A stretch of 64,000 nucleotides of DNA from Treponema sp. (lineage in GTDB: Bacteria > Spirochaetota > Spirochaetia > Treponematales > Treponemataceae), in assembly GCA_016286365.1 (NCBI GenBank), contig JAEESN010000009.1, positions 37,604 to 101,603 on the forward strand, written 5' to 3'. The position numbers and the translations under genes are program-made. The notes beneath the pieces are model-generated. The model was not told where the DNA came from. It saw only the letters and a program-made list of their open reading frames with translations, and ran no database searches. Of this stretch, positions 36,267 through 45,226 are shown one piece after another (positions within the stretch are counted from its first letter, which is position 1; each line of letters begins with the position of its first letter).

Positions 36267-38678
36267 ATGCATCGTAGAGTGCTTACTGTATTTTTAATTA
36301 TTTTTTCGGTTTTTGCAGGATTAAATGCACAGGCTGATGATTCAAACTGGTTCTGGAATAAAACCATCACCAAAGTTGAATTCCGCGGTCTTAAAAATGT
36401 AAAGAAGAGTGAATTAACTGCAATTTCCAGTGATTATATCGGAGAACCATTTACAGAAAAAAATTACAGCGACATCGTAGACCGAATCACAGATCTTGAT
36501 TATTTTGATGATATAAACGCTTTTGCTGAACACGACACAGAGAATAAAGATAATGTTGTACTCGTTTTCGAAGTAGTAGAAAAACCTGTAATAGCATCTA
36601 TCGAATTTAAAGGTAACTATAAAATCCGTAATAACGAACTTCGCGATGTAATCAAATCTAAGACTTCAAACGTATATGTAGAAGGAAAGATTTTAATAGA
36701 TGAACGACTTATTCGCGATCATTATATCGAAAAGGGATTTACAGATTCTGTCGTATCACACAAAACTGAACAGACAGAAGAAGGAATTAAGGTAACATTT
36801 AATATCACAGAAGGTGTAAATACCGTAATCACAAAGATTCACGTAATGGGAAACTCAGTTTTCTCTGAAAAAAGCCTTTTAGGAAAGATTTCATTAAAAC
36901 CTGAAGGATTCTTTAACGACGGCGCATTTAAAAACAGTGCCCTCGAAATGGATAAAAGAACAATCTTAAACCTTTATCAGCAGGAAGGATATATAGACGT
37001 ACAGATTGTTGATGTTAAAATCCAGGATACCTATAACAAGGAAAAACAGAGACAGGAATTAGACATCACTTTCGTAATCCAGGAAGGTTCTCTTTATACA
37101 TATAAGGGAGTTACAATCAAGGGTAACGAAATCTTTACTACAGAAACACTTCTTTCGGGCTTTAAGCTTAAGGAAGGTCAGATTTTCAACAGCGTTAAAT
37201 TCCAGGAAGGATTAAATCAGATGCAGGGTTACTACATCGATAACGGTTATATGAACGTTCAGATTAATCCTGTTCCAAATAAAAATGCAGAAACAAGGGA
37301 AATTTCATATAAGATTACAATCGTAGAAGGGCAGAGAAGCCACGTAGAACACATCATCATCAAGGGAAATACAAAAACTAAGGAAGAAGTTATCCGCCGC
37401 GAAATCCCGATCGAAGAAGGAGACATCCTTTCAAGAGATAAGATTGTAAGCGGATTAAGAAACCTCTATAACCTTCAGTTCTTCTCTAATGTTGTACCTG
37501 ATATTCAGCCTGGTTCTGAACCAAACCTTTACGATGTTATTTTCTCTGTAGAAGAGCAGAATACAATCAGCGTAAACATGGGTATGACAATTTCGGAAAT
37601 CACTAATCCGGATGATATCCCGATTGCATTAAACTTTACTTTGCAGAATTCAAACCTCTTTGGTGAAGGAAAGAATATTGGAGTTCAGACAAACCTTTCT
37701 AAATCTGAACAGTCACTTGGTTTTTCTTACGGACAGACATGGCTCAACGATATGCCAATTTCTTACAATCAATCTGTTTCTTTTGCACATAAACATGCAT
37801 ATACACCTCAGAACATGTTCCTTCCAAATCTTTCGCTCGACCAGTATTACTACTATATGCAATACGAAGGATACGAAGCTTCTATTGGTACTGCATTCGG
37901 ACGAAGATGGTTCCCGGATTTTGCAATCCTTACTGTAACAGGAGGTATGAACAACTCCCTTACACGCTACAGTTATGATGAATCATTATTCTCTCCAACA
38001 GATTTGGGTGTTTCGATGTTTGCAAACAGATGGGGTATTATGAACTCCCTCTTTGCAAGTATCTCTCTTGATAACCGCGATATAAGCTATGATCCTTCTA
38101 AGGGATGGTTTGCAAGTGAAAGATTAACATGGTATGGACTTATTCCGGGGCTCGAAAAAGAGTTCTTCCTTAAATCAGAAACTAAACTCGAAGGATACCT
38201 CACTTTATTCGATGTTCCTTTAACAGAAGACTTCAACTTAAAAGGAGTTCTTGCAGCATACACAGGATTATCTGTAATTCTTCCTACATCAACTTCTTTA
38301 TTAAGTGATTCGAACAGACTTTACATCGACGGTCGTTTGAACGGACGCGGATGGATTAATCTTTCGAATATTACATTGAACAAGGGACAGGCAATGTGGT
38401 CTACCCAGATTGAATTTAGAGTTCCTATTGTTCCAAACGTAATCGGTTTTGATATCTTCCACGATGCTGTAATCTTAAAGAAAGATTTTGGTTCGATGAT
38501 TACAGATATGCATCTTGAAGATTTCTACTTCAGTTTTGGACCTGCAATCAGAATTCTTATTCCGCAGTTCCCTCTGCATCTTATGTTTACATTCCGCTAT
38601 CACTACGACGGAACAAGCTTTAAGTGGGCTGATTCACCATATGAGTTTATCATCTCATTTAATCTTGCAAATAAATAA
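36267..38678 (+). CDS. bamA: BamA, outer-membrane beta-barrel assembly factor (Omp85)
   Basis: Central component of the barrel assembly machinery, 803 residues. A signal peptide (RRVLTVFLIIFSVFAGLNAQA) is followed by five POTRA-like domains (about 30-430; each with the pattern I-x-x-I-x-F-x-G-N and an LxxxYxxxGY phrase such as LYQQEGYIDVQIVDV) and a C-terminal barrel (about 440-803) with the VRGxG-loop equivalent GRLNGRGWINLSN. The C-terminus is SFNLANK; the final residue is not aromatic, whereas the beta-signal of many barrel proteins ends in Phe or Trp. ATG 36267 has GGGAG about 12 bases upstream. Neighbouring tamB, skp and mutS match the order I know from T. pallidum (TP0325-TP0328). Confidence 0.95.
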   Translation: MHRRVLTVFLIIFSVFAGLNAQADDSNWFWNKTITKVEFRGLKNVKKSELTAISSDYIGEPFTEKNYSDIVDRITDLDYFDDINAFAEHDTENKDNVVLVFEVVEKPVIASIEFKGNYKIRNNELRDVIKSKTSNVYVEGKILIDERLIRDHYIEKGFTDSVVSHKTEQTEEGIKVTFNITEGVNTVITKIHVMGNSVFSEKSLLGKISLKPEGFFNDGAFKNSALEMDKRTILNLYQQEGYIDVQIVDVKIQDTYNKEKQRQELDITFVIQEGSLYTYKGVTIKGNEIFTTETLLSGFKLKEGQIFNSVKFQEGLNQMQGYYIDNGYMNVQINPVPNKNAETREISYKITIVEGQRSHVEHIIIKGNTKTKEEVIRREIPIEEGDILSRDKIVSGLRNLYNLQFFSNVVPDIQPGSEPNLYDVIFSVEEQNTISVNMGMTISEITNPDDIPIALNFTLQNSNLFGEGKNIGVQTNLSKSEQSLGFSYGQTWLNDMPISYNQSVSFAHKHAYTPQNMFLPNLSLDQYYYYMQYEGYEASIGTAFGRRWFPDFAILTVTGGMNNSLTRYSYDESLFSPTDLGVSMFANRWGIMNSLFASISLDNRDISYDPSKGWFASERLTWYGLIPGLEKEFFLKSETKLEGYLTLFDVPLTEDFNLKGVLAAYTGLSVILPTSTSLLSDSNRLYIDGRLNGRGWINLSNITLNKGQAMWSTQIEFRVPIVPNVIGFDIFHDAVILKKDFGSMITDMHLEDFYFSFGPAIRILIPQFPLHLMFTFRYHYDGTSFKWADSPYEFIISFNLANK

Positions 38679-38720
38679 ATAAGGTTTTATATTAGAATAA
38701 CTTTTAATGGAGGCATTAAA

Positions 38721-39251
38721 ATGAACAGAACAAAAAAAATCATCGTTACTTTTTTAGCAGTATTTTTCGTAACAGTAGTACAGGCTTTTGCACAGCAGCA
38801 GATCACAAAATTCGCAGTTGTAGACACATCTAAGGTATACAGTGCATATTTTAAGAACTCTGCTCCTGTAAGAAATTATGAAGCAAAGAAAAAGGAATTG
38901 CAGGCAGAAATCACAAAGCGTGCAGATGAAATTAAAGAATTAAAGAGAAAAAAGACTGAATATCAGAAAAACGGTGATACAACACAGGCTCAGAAATTAG
39001 ACGCAGATATTACTAAAAAGACTGAATATCTTAAAGAATATACTAACGCTAAGAATGCTGAACTTGAAACAATGCTCGCAAACTTAAAACGCTCTGACGA
39101 ATTCTATCAGAAATTATATAAGGCACTTGCAAAGGTTGCCGAAAGCCAGGGTTACAGTATGATTTTAAGTCTTCAGGATGCAAACGCAATTCTCTGGTAC
39201 AGTCCTTCTGTTGACGTAACAAATCTTGTAATCAACGAGCTTGGCTTATAA
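38721..39251 (+). CDS. skp: Skp/OmpH-like periplasmic chaperone
   Basis: Protein of 176 residues with a signal peptide (KKIIVTFLAVFFVTVVQAFAQ). The mature protein opens with the Skp phrase I-T-K-F-A-V-V-D-T-S-K-V, then a long coiled coil rich in Lys/Glu/Ala (about 50-125, forming the tentacles of the trimer) and a C-terminal beta segment that includes GYSMILSLQDANAILWYSPSVDVT, typical of the OmpH family. It binds unfolded outer-membrane proteins and delivers them to BamA, encoded just upstream. GGAGG precedes ATG 38721, and its stop shares a base with the mutS start (TAATG). Confidence 0.93.
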   Translation: MNRTKKIIVTFLAVFFVTVVQAFAQQQITKFAVVDTSKVYSAYFKNSAPVRNYEAKKKELQAEITKRADEIKELKRKKTEYQKNGDTTQAQKLDADITKKTEYLKEYTNAKNAELETMLANLKRSDEFYQKLYKALAKVAESQGYSMILSLQDANAILWYSPSVDVTNLVINELGL

Positions 39252-41875
39252 TGGACGAAGAACAGACTTCTACACTTGAACCAAATCTTACACCGATGAT
39301 GCAGCAGTATCATTCGGTGAAGAAACAATACAAAGACGAAGTATTATTTTTCAGATTAGGAGACTTCTACGAAATGTTCGATTCGGACGCAGTAGAAGTT
39401 TCCCGTCTTTTAAATTTGACTTTAACTCAGCGCGTAGGTCAGCCTATGTGCGGAATTCCCTATCATGCAGCAAAGGTTTATATTGCGCGTCTTTTACGCC
39501 TTGGAAAAAAGGTTGTAATCTGTGAACAGGTTGGTGAAATTCCTAAGGGCGGAAAGGGAATTACAGAGCGTAAAGTTGTAGAAATAATAACTCCGGGTAC
39601 TGTTGTAGAGTCTGAATATCTTGAAGGCAGTAATGCCAATTATCTTGCTGCTCTTTCAATTTATAAAGGAAGGGCAGGCTTAGCATTTATTGATGTTTCT
39701 ACAGGTTTATTTTCTGCAACTTCGTGGCCTGCATCCAAAATGTATGAACACTTTGCAAAGGAATTAAACCGCTGTTCTCCCCGCGAATTTCTTCTTCCGC
39801 TTTCTTTAAAAACAAACAGCGATATTCAGAATGCACTTCTTGCTCACCCAAATATTTCTGTGTCATATTATCCCGACTGGGATTTTTCTTACGAGCTTTC
39901 GCTCAAAAAACTTACCGCTCAGTTTGGAACTCTTTCTTTAAAATCCTTCGGGCTTGACGAAAACGCTTCCGAAATTGTTCCTGCAGGCTTTTTAATTGAC
40001 TATCTTGATAAGACTACAAATACAAAGCTTCCACACGTAAGGGGAATTAAAGTTTACGAGGATACTCAGTATCTTGTGATGGATGATTCTTCAAGACGTA
40101 ATCTTGAACTTACAGAAAACATGAGGGATGGATCTGTTCAGTACACGCTTTTAGAATGCTTAAATTACACTAAAACTGCAATGGGAAGCCGAATGCTCAG
40201 GCGATGGATTCATTTTCCTTTGACAGAGCAGAAACAGATAGAAGACAGACAAAGCCGGGTAACTTTCTTTTATAAAAAACGCGATTTACTCGAAAAAATC
40301 CGTGATGACTTTTCTACAATACTTGATATTGAACGACTTGCCGGACGAGTTGCCATGGACAAAGCTCATCCAAAAGATTTACAGGCACTCCGCATAAGTC
40401 TGGAATCGTGGATTAAAATAAAGGATTATATTTCCGATTTTGATTTTTCATTTATTTCGTCCGACACATCAGAAAAAATTATAGAGCTTATTAAAAATTC
40501 ACTCTTGGATGAACCTTCTACTTCTTTAACGGATGGTGGAATTATAAGACCGGGCTGGTCAAAGGAACTTGATCACTGGCGCGATGTACAGAACAATTTT
40601 AATAAGGTTCTTTCGGAATACGAAGAAGAAGAACGTAAAAACACGGGAATCAATAATTTAAAAATCAAATATACGAATAACGCAGGTTATTTTATTGAAG
40701 TTTCTAAAGGTAAGCTTTCTTCTGTCCCTCCGCATTTTATCATAAGACGTGCAATGGTAAACGGGGAACGCTATTCTACAGAAAAACTTCAATACCTCGA
40801 AATCGAGATGAAAAATTCTTCTACAAGGATTTTAGAGCTCGAACGTGATTTATTCTTAGAGATCCGCGATAAACTCCATGAACACATAAATTATCTTTTA
40901 CAGATCGCTGATGAAGTTGCAAATACCGATGTCGTTTCTGCTTTAGCCCATGCTGCAATCACAAATAAATGGGTATGCCCGGAAATTACTTCGGATACAA
41001 GCCTTATTGTAAAAGACGGAAGACATCCTGTTGTAGAAAAACATCTTCCTTCGGGAGAATTTGTTCCAAACGATACGAATATTGCTTCCCAGAACGAAGA
41101 AGGAATTCCGAGTTTTAATCTGATTACTGGTCCTAATATGGCCGGAAAGAGTACTTATTTAAGGCAGAATGCAATCATACAGCTTTTTGCACAGATGGGT
41201 TCTTATGTTCCTGCAAGCTATGCTAAAGTTGGAATTGTAGATCGTATTTTCTGCCGTGTTGGTGCTTCTGATAATCTTGCAAAAGGTGAATCAACCTTCC
41301 TTGTAGAGATGATGGAAACTGCAAATATCCTTCGCTCTGCAACTAAAAAATCTTTAGTAATCATGGATGAAGTAGGAAGGGGAACTTCTACAGAAGACGG
41401 ACTTGCAATTGCACGCGCTGTTTCTGAATATCTTTTAGACTCAATCAAATGTAAAACTTTCTTTGCAACACATTATCATGAGCTTTCCAGAATGGAACAT
41501 CCATATTTAAAAAAGCTCTGTCTTTCAATTTCGGATCAGAATGGTAAGGTTGTATTCTTACGAAAGGTTATAGAAGGTGTAACAGAAAATTCTTATGGTA
41601 TTCATGTTGCACGCCTTGCAGGACTCCCGGAAGAAGTTTTAAAACGAGCCCAGGTGATTTTATCGCACATTCAAAGCGTAGCAAAAGATAAGCCTGTAAT
41701 TCCGGAAGAAATCAAGGAAGAAAAACCTGTAGAAGTTCAGCCTGTAACAGGTGGATTATTCAGCGACGAAGAAATAATCATCTCGGAAATTCTTTCCCAG
41801 GATTTAGATAATATTACTCCGCTCGAAGCCTTAGGTTTGATTTCCCGCTGGAAAAAGACCCTTTCTGGTCAATAA
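39251..41875 (+). CDS. mutS: DNA mismatch repair protein MutS
   Basis: Mismatch recognition ATPase, 874 residues, MutS1 type. The N-terminal mismatch-binding domain has F-F-R-L-G-D-F-Y-E-M-F (the Phe-x-Glu reading motif, about 32-42). The ATPase has Walker A TGPNMAGKSTYLRQ (about residue 628), the signature ESTFLVEMMETANIL, Walker B LVIMDEVGRGTSTEDG and H-loop FATHYHEL. A C-terminal tail (about 800-874) ends in PLEALGLISRWKKT, resembling the tetramer-forming tail. It starts on the skp stop (TAATG at 39249-39253), so translation is coupled. A 98-base AT-rich gap follows with no clear terminator. Confidence 0.97.
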   Translation: MDEEQTSTLEPNLTPMMQQYHSVKKQYKDEVLFFRLGDFYEMFDSDAVEVSRLLNLTLTQRVGQPMCGIPYHAAKVYIARLLRLGKKVVICEQVGEIPKGGKGITERKVVEIITPGTVVESEYLEGSNANYLAALSIYKGRAGLAFIDVSTGLFSATSWPASKMYEHFAKELNRCSPREFLLPLSLKTNSDIQNALLAHPNISVSYYPDWDFSYELSLKKLTAQFGTLSLKSFGLDENASEIVPAGFLIDYLDKTTNTKLPHVRGIKVYEDTQYLVMDDSSRRNLELTENMRDGSVQYTLLECLNYTKTAMGSRMLRRWIHFPLTEQKQIEDRQSRVTFFYKKRDLLEKIRDDFSTILDIERLAGRVAMDKAHPKDLQALRISLESWIKIKDYISDFDFSFISSDTSEKIIELIKNSLLDEPSTSLTDGGIIRPGWSKELDHWRDVQNNFNKVLSEYEEEERKNTGINNLKIKYTNNAGYFIEVSKGKLSSVPPHFIIRRAMVNGERYSTEKLQYLEIEMKNSSTRILELERDLFLEIRDKLHEHINYLLQIADEVANTDVVSALAHAAITNKWVCPEITSDTSLIVKDGRHPVVEKHLPSGEFVPNDTNIASQNEEGIPSFNLITGPNMAGKSTYLRQNAIIQLFAQMGSYVPASYAKVGIVDRIFCRVGASDNLAKGESTFLVEMMETANILRSATKKSLVIMDEVGRGTSTEDGLAIARAVSEYLLDSIKCKTFFATHYHELSRMEHPYLKKLCLSISDQNGKVVFLRKVIEGVTENSYGIHVARLAGLPEEVLKRAQVILSHIQSVAKDKPVIPEEIKEEKPVEVQPVTGGLFSDEEIIISEILSQDLDNITPLEALGLISRWKKTLSGQ

Positions 41876-41973
41876 TCAAAAAACTAATCAGTTGATCTAA
41901 AAAAAAATCAAAAAATTTACATTTTTTTTCTCTTTTTGCTCCTTTTTTTAAAAGTAATTTCTATTTATATAGC

Positions 41974-42744
41974 ATGAATAAAATTTCTTTTTTGTTGATT
42001 GATTATTTGAAGCATGCTTTAAGGGCCTTTTTTGCTTTTCTGAATGGCGGTGTCTCCTGCGTTGTCTGTGGGAATAAAACCGGTGTTTACATGATTTGTA
42101 AAAAATGTCTTAAGGAAAAATTCTCTGCTGATTTTATTTTAGGAATAAGAAGATGCAGGATTTGTGGAAAAGAACTTTTAACAGATGAGGATTTTTGTTC
42201 GGAGTGCCGGGAAAAACCGGTTTTGAAGCATATTGATAAGATGATTCCTCTTGAGTCTTACCGTCTTTGGAATAAGGAACTTCTTTTTTTGTGGAAGATA
42301 AATTCTGTGCGCAGCATGTCTCGTCTTTTTGCCCATGTTCTTTCTGATTGTCTTTTTAAGCTTGGAATCAAGGTGATTGTGCCTGTTCCTCCGCGTCCGA
42401 ACAAGATTAAAGAAAATGGATGGGATCAGATTGATGAATTGTGCAGTTATCTGAAGTATAAGTACGGTTTTTGTGTTCTTGATATTCTGGAGCGCAAATC
42501 GGTCGAACAACAGAAAAAATTGAATAGAGAAGAAAGACTGAATTCGATTGGTAAAGCGTATTTTATGAAAAATGAAGAAAGAGTAGCTGAAATTTTGAAG
42601 AAAGCGGGTTTAAAGAAGCTGGATGAAGTTTGTCTTGTTGATGATGTTTTTACGACGGGAGCAACTCTTGAAAGTTGTTCGAAGATTCTAAAAGATAGGG
42701 GGGTAGAAAGGGTTTTTGCTGTTACGCTGTTTATTGTTGACTGA
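41974..42744 (+). CDS. comF: ComF-family phosphoribosyltransferase
   Basis: Protein of 256 residues: an N-terminal double zinc-finger (C-V-V-C-G ... C-K-K-C and C-R-I-C-G ... C-S-E-C, about 26-75) followed by a phosphoribosyltransferase domain with the PRPP loop VCLVDDVFTTGATLESC (about 220-235) and an IVPVPPRPNKIKENGWDQ-like region. ComF/GntX proteins support DNA uptake in competent bacteria, but many carriers are not competent, so the role is open. No Shine-Dalgarno sequence precedes ATG 41974; a TATTTA lies at 41962-41967. It appears monocistronic between mutS and cheW. Confidence 0.88.
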   Translation: MNKISFLLIDYLKHALRAFFAFLNGGVSCVVCGNKTGVYMICKKCLKEKFSADFILGIRRCRICGKELLTDEDFCSECREKPVLKHIDKMIPLESYRLWNKELLFLWKINSVRSMSRLFAHVLSDCLFKLGIKVIVPVPPRPNKIKENGWDQIDELCSYLKYKYGFCVLDILERKSVEQQKKLNREERLNSIGKAYFMKNEERVAEILKKAGLKKLDEVCLVDDVFTTGATLESCSKILKDRGVERVFAVTLFIVD

Positions 42745-42793
42745 ATTTACTTTTTTTTGTTTAGGTTGCAAAACCTTAAATTTCGGGGTATTA

Positions 42794-42799
42794 TATAAT
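42794..42799 (+). promoter_or_regulatory. cheW -10 element
   Basis: TATAAT 41 bases before the cheW ATG in a 96-base gap; TTGCAA at 42766-42771 is too far upstream (22-base spacer) to be a good -35. GGGGG upstream of ATG 42841 is the ribosome binding site. A downstream TTCGATAA (42810-42817) partly matches a sigma-28 -10, but no matching -35 was found. Confidence 0.4.
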
Positions 42800-42840
42800 G
42801 ATACTATTATTCGATAAGCTGGGTTTAGGGGGATAAATCA

Positions 42841-43314
42841 ATGGCTAGCGCAGATACACAGTTTCAATTAGTTACTTTCCACTTGGGTGAAGATTTATAC
42901 GGTGTTAACATTATGGATGTAAAGGAGATAGTGCGCCTGCAAAGTGTCCGTGCTATTCCAAATGCACCTTATTATGTTGAAGGTATTATCAACCTCCGTG
43001 GCGATATTATTCCAATTATAGATTTACATAAGCGTTTTAGAATTCAGGCTATGGCTAAAGAAGAAGACGATTTTGAAGGCGGTTTTATTATTCTGAACAT
43101 CGATGGGAACAGAATTGGTATTATTATCGATAAGGTAGCACGTGTTGTAACCATTAAAGGCGAAGATGTTAAAGATCCTCCACAGATGATAAGTGGTATT
43201 GGCTCTGAATATATAGAAGGTGTAATCCGTCAGGATGATATATATCTTATTATGCTCAATATTCGGAAATTATTTAATGCTAAAGAATTACAAAAAATTA
43301 TAGACAATCAGTAA
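42841..43314 (+). CDS. cheW: CheW chemotaxis coupling protein
   Basis: Adaptor that links chemoreceptors to CheA. The protein is 157 residues, consisting of a single CheW domain. Typical phrases: F-H-L-G-E-D-L-Y-G-V-N-I-M-D-V-K-E-I, PYYVEGIINLRGDIIPIIDLHKRF and GIIIDKVARVV, then SGIGSEYIEGVIRQDDIYLIMLNIRKLF. No receptor or CheA gene lies nearby, so it is a stand-alone cheW. It starts a run with the DegT-like protein, nadK, recN and two more genes; the next ATG follows directly after its stop (43312-43314). Confidence 0.95.
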   Translation: MASADTQFQLVTFHLGEDLYGVNIMDVKEIVRLQSVRAIPNAPYYVEGIINLRGDIIPIIDLHKRFRIQAMAKEEDDFEGGFIILNIDGNRIGIIIDKVARVVTIKGEDVKDPPQMISGIGSEYIEGVIRQDDIYLIMLNIRKLFNAKELQKIIDNQ

Positions 43315-44367
43315 ATGATACAGACTTACAGTACAACAATTAGAAGAAAAGAAATGGATGCCGTGCTTACATGCATGGTTGATGAAAAAATTGGTCCGGG
43401 TGAATCAAATACCAGACTTATTCAGCAGGTTAAAGAATTTTTAGGATGTGATGGTGCTGCCGCTTTAAGAAGCCCTGCAATTGCGCTCATGTATGCGCTT
43501 AAGGCTTTAGGAATCGAGAAGGGGGAAAAGGTCATTATTTCGGCTCTTGCTCCGGCATGGCAGTATCAGACTCTTGATTCGAATGGTTATATTCCGCTGG
43601 TTCTTGATGTTCAGGAAACAGACGGGCTTGTTTCTGTAGAAAATATACAGAAGGCAGTTTTGGATGGCGGAAAGGTTTTAGTTCTTCACGAAACAGAAGG
43701 TATTCTTCCTGATTTTAATGCTGTTACAGCACTTGGAATTCCTTTTATTGAGGATATTTCTCAGAGTGCAGGCGCATCTGTAGAACTTGAAGCCGAAGCC
43801 GGAAAAGAAGCAAAAAGAAAGAAAGCAGGTTCTTTTGGTGTATTTACAATAATGGGTCTTGAAGAACGTGATGTTATTACAGCTGGCGGTGGGGCAGTTT
43901 TAATGGCTCCCGGCAGACGTGAATGGATTGTTCTTAAGAAGTTTATTGATGAAGCCCCTGTTACAGATCTGCTTCCGGATATTAACTGTGCTCTTGCTTT
44001 TGTACAGATTAAAGAATATCCGCGTAATGAAAAGACAAGGAAAGAAATATTTGATATGTACCAGCATTCGTGTCTGATCGGACGTCATAAGATGTTTGCA
44101 AGAGATATGGAAGGCGGTTCAACAATGTGTTCTTTTCCTTTGATTTTGAACGGTTCTTTTAAAGATGTTAAACAGTATGCGGCAAGGAAAGAGATAGAGA
44201 TTGAGCCTGCATTCGAAGGCAGCGTAATTGCATTTAAGGATGAATTATCCGAAAAGTGTATTCATGCTAAGTCTTTGCTTTTAAGATGTGCGCATTTCCC
44301 TCTTTATCCTCGTTTGACTCATGCTGAAGCTGCAAAAATAGCTAAAGTTTTGGGAACATTACCATAA
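43315..44367 (+). CDS. DegT/DnrJ/EryC1-like aminotransferase homologue lacking the PLP lysine
   Basis: Protein of 350 residues with the fold pattern of the DegT/DnrJ/EryC1/StrS sugar aminotransferases: the start MDAVLTCMVDEKIGPGESNTRLIQ, the sequence ALRSPAIALMYALKALGI, an E-D-I-S-Q-S-A-G-A block equivalent to the usual E-D-x-A-Q-A-x-G (about 146-154) and the T-A-G-G-G loop at 189-193. Where active enzymes have the Schiff-base lysine five residues before that loop, this one has Arg185 (nt 43867-43869). It therefore may not be a PLP aminotransferase in the normal sense. It sits between cheW and nadK with no sugar-biosynthesis genes nearby. Confidence 0.7.
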   Translation: MIQTYSTTIRRKEMDAVLTCMVDEKIGPGESNTRLIQQVKEFLGCDGAAALRSPAIALMYALKALGIEKGEKVIISALAPAWQYQTLDSNGYIPLVLDVQETDGLVSVENIQKAVLDGGKVLVLHETEGILPDFNAVTALGIPFIEDISQSAGASVELEAEAGKEAKRKKAGSFGVFTIMGLEERDVITAGGGAVLMAPGRREWIVLKKFIDEAPVTDLLPDINCALAFVQIKEYPRNEKTRKEIFDMYQHSCLIGRHKMFARDMEGGSTMCSFPLILNGSFKDVKQYAARKEIEIEPAFEGSVIAFKDELSEKCIHAKSLLLRCAHFPLYPRLTHAEAAKIAKVLGTLP

Positions 44368-44383
44368 TTAAGATAAGGTGTAG

Positions 44384-45226
44384 ATGAAAAAAGTCCTGAT
44401 TGTTATAAACATTAGTAAAGATGAATCAATGGTTCTTGCAAAAGAGATTGCTTCTTTTCTTAAAGCAGAAGGCATCGAAACTACTTTTTTGAGTTTTGAT
44501 GGTTTTTGTGATAACACTCCGTTCAATGGATACGATTTTGTCGTAACTCTTGGTGGAGATGGGACTGTTCTTTATGCCGCTCGTAACTGTGTTGAGTTTG
44601 ATATTCCTGTATTCCCTGTAAATCTGGGTCAGTTCGGTTTTCTGGCAACGGTAGAAACTTCTGCCTGGAAAACTGAGCTGAAGTCTTTTTTAGAAAATAA
44701 GGCATCTATACAGGAACGAAGCATGATAAAGGCTTCTTTAATAAGGGATGGAAAGGTTATTCTCGAAAGTCCTGGTTTGAACGAAGTGGTTATCAGTGCA
44801 AAAAATACTGCCAGAACGGTAGCTTTGAATATAAATGTTGATGATTTACTTTTATGTAATCTAAAATCTGACGGTGTAATCATAAGCACTGCTACAGGTT
44901 CTACTGCATATTCGGCTTCTGCTGGTGGTCCTATTGTCGCTCCTGCATTGGATGCTTTTGTCATGACTCCGATTAATTCTTTTTCTCTTTCTTCCAGACC
45001 AATCGTGCTGGATTCGAATCAGGAGATAGAAATTAATGTTCAGCCATGCAGAACAAAAGAGATTAATATGATTGTAGACGGACAGGAAGGCGTTCCACTT
45101 TTAGCAGGAGATATAATAAAAATTTCAAAAATAGAAAAGAAAATCAAGTTGATTTCCAGTACAGAGGAAAAATTCTATAATACTTTGCGTTCAAAACTGA
45201 ACTGGACGGGAGGGCCACATGCTTGA
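44384..45226 (+). CDS. nadK: NAD kinase
   Basis: ATP-NAD kinase making NADP, 280 residues, typical length. The G-G-D-G-T motif is at residues 57-61 (VVTLGGDGTVLYAA), NLGQFGFLA follows, and the second nucleotide motif T-A-T-G-S-T-A-Y-S-A-S-A-G-G-P-I-V is intact. AAGGTG lies before ATG 44384. It overlaps recN by 8 bases; nadK-recN adjacency is common in bacteria. Confidence 0.95.
   Translation: MKKVLIVINISKDESMVLAKEIASFLKAEGIETTFLSFDGFCDNTPFNGYDFVVTLGGDGTVLYAARNCVEFDIPVFPVNLGQFGFLATVETSAWKTELKSFLENKASIQERSMIKASLIRDGKVILESPGLNEVVISAKNTARTVALNINVDDLLLCNLKSDGVIISTATGSTAYSASAGGPIVAPALDAFVMTPINSFSLSSRPIVLDSNQEIEINVQPCRTKEINMIVDGQEGVPLLAGDIIKISKIEKKIKLISSTEEKFYNTLRSKLNWTGGPHA

Noticed and set aside
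41876..41973. Terminator or small RNA after mutS
   Set aside because: The gap is A/T homopolymer-rich, but no stable stem could be paired.
42766..42817. Sigma-28 promoter of cheW (TTCGATAA)
   Set aside because: The -10 matches only partly and no TAAA -35 is found 11-18 bases upstream; a plain TATAAT is present instead.
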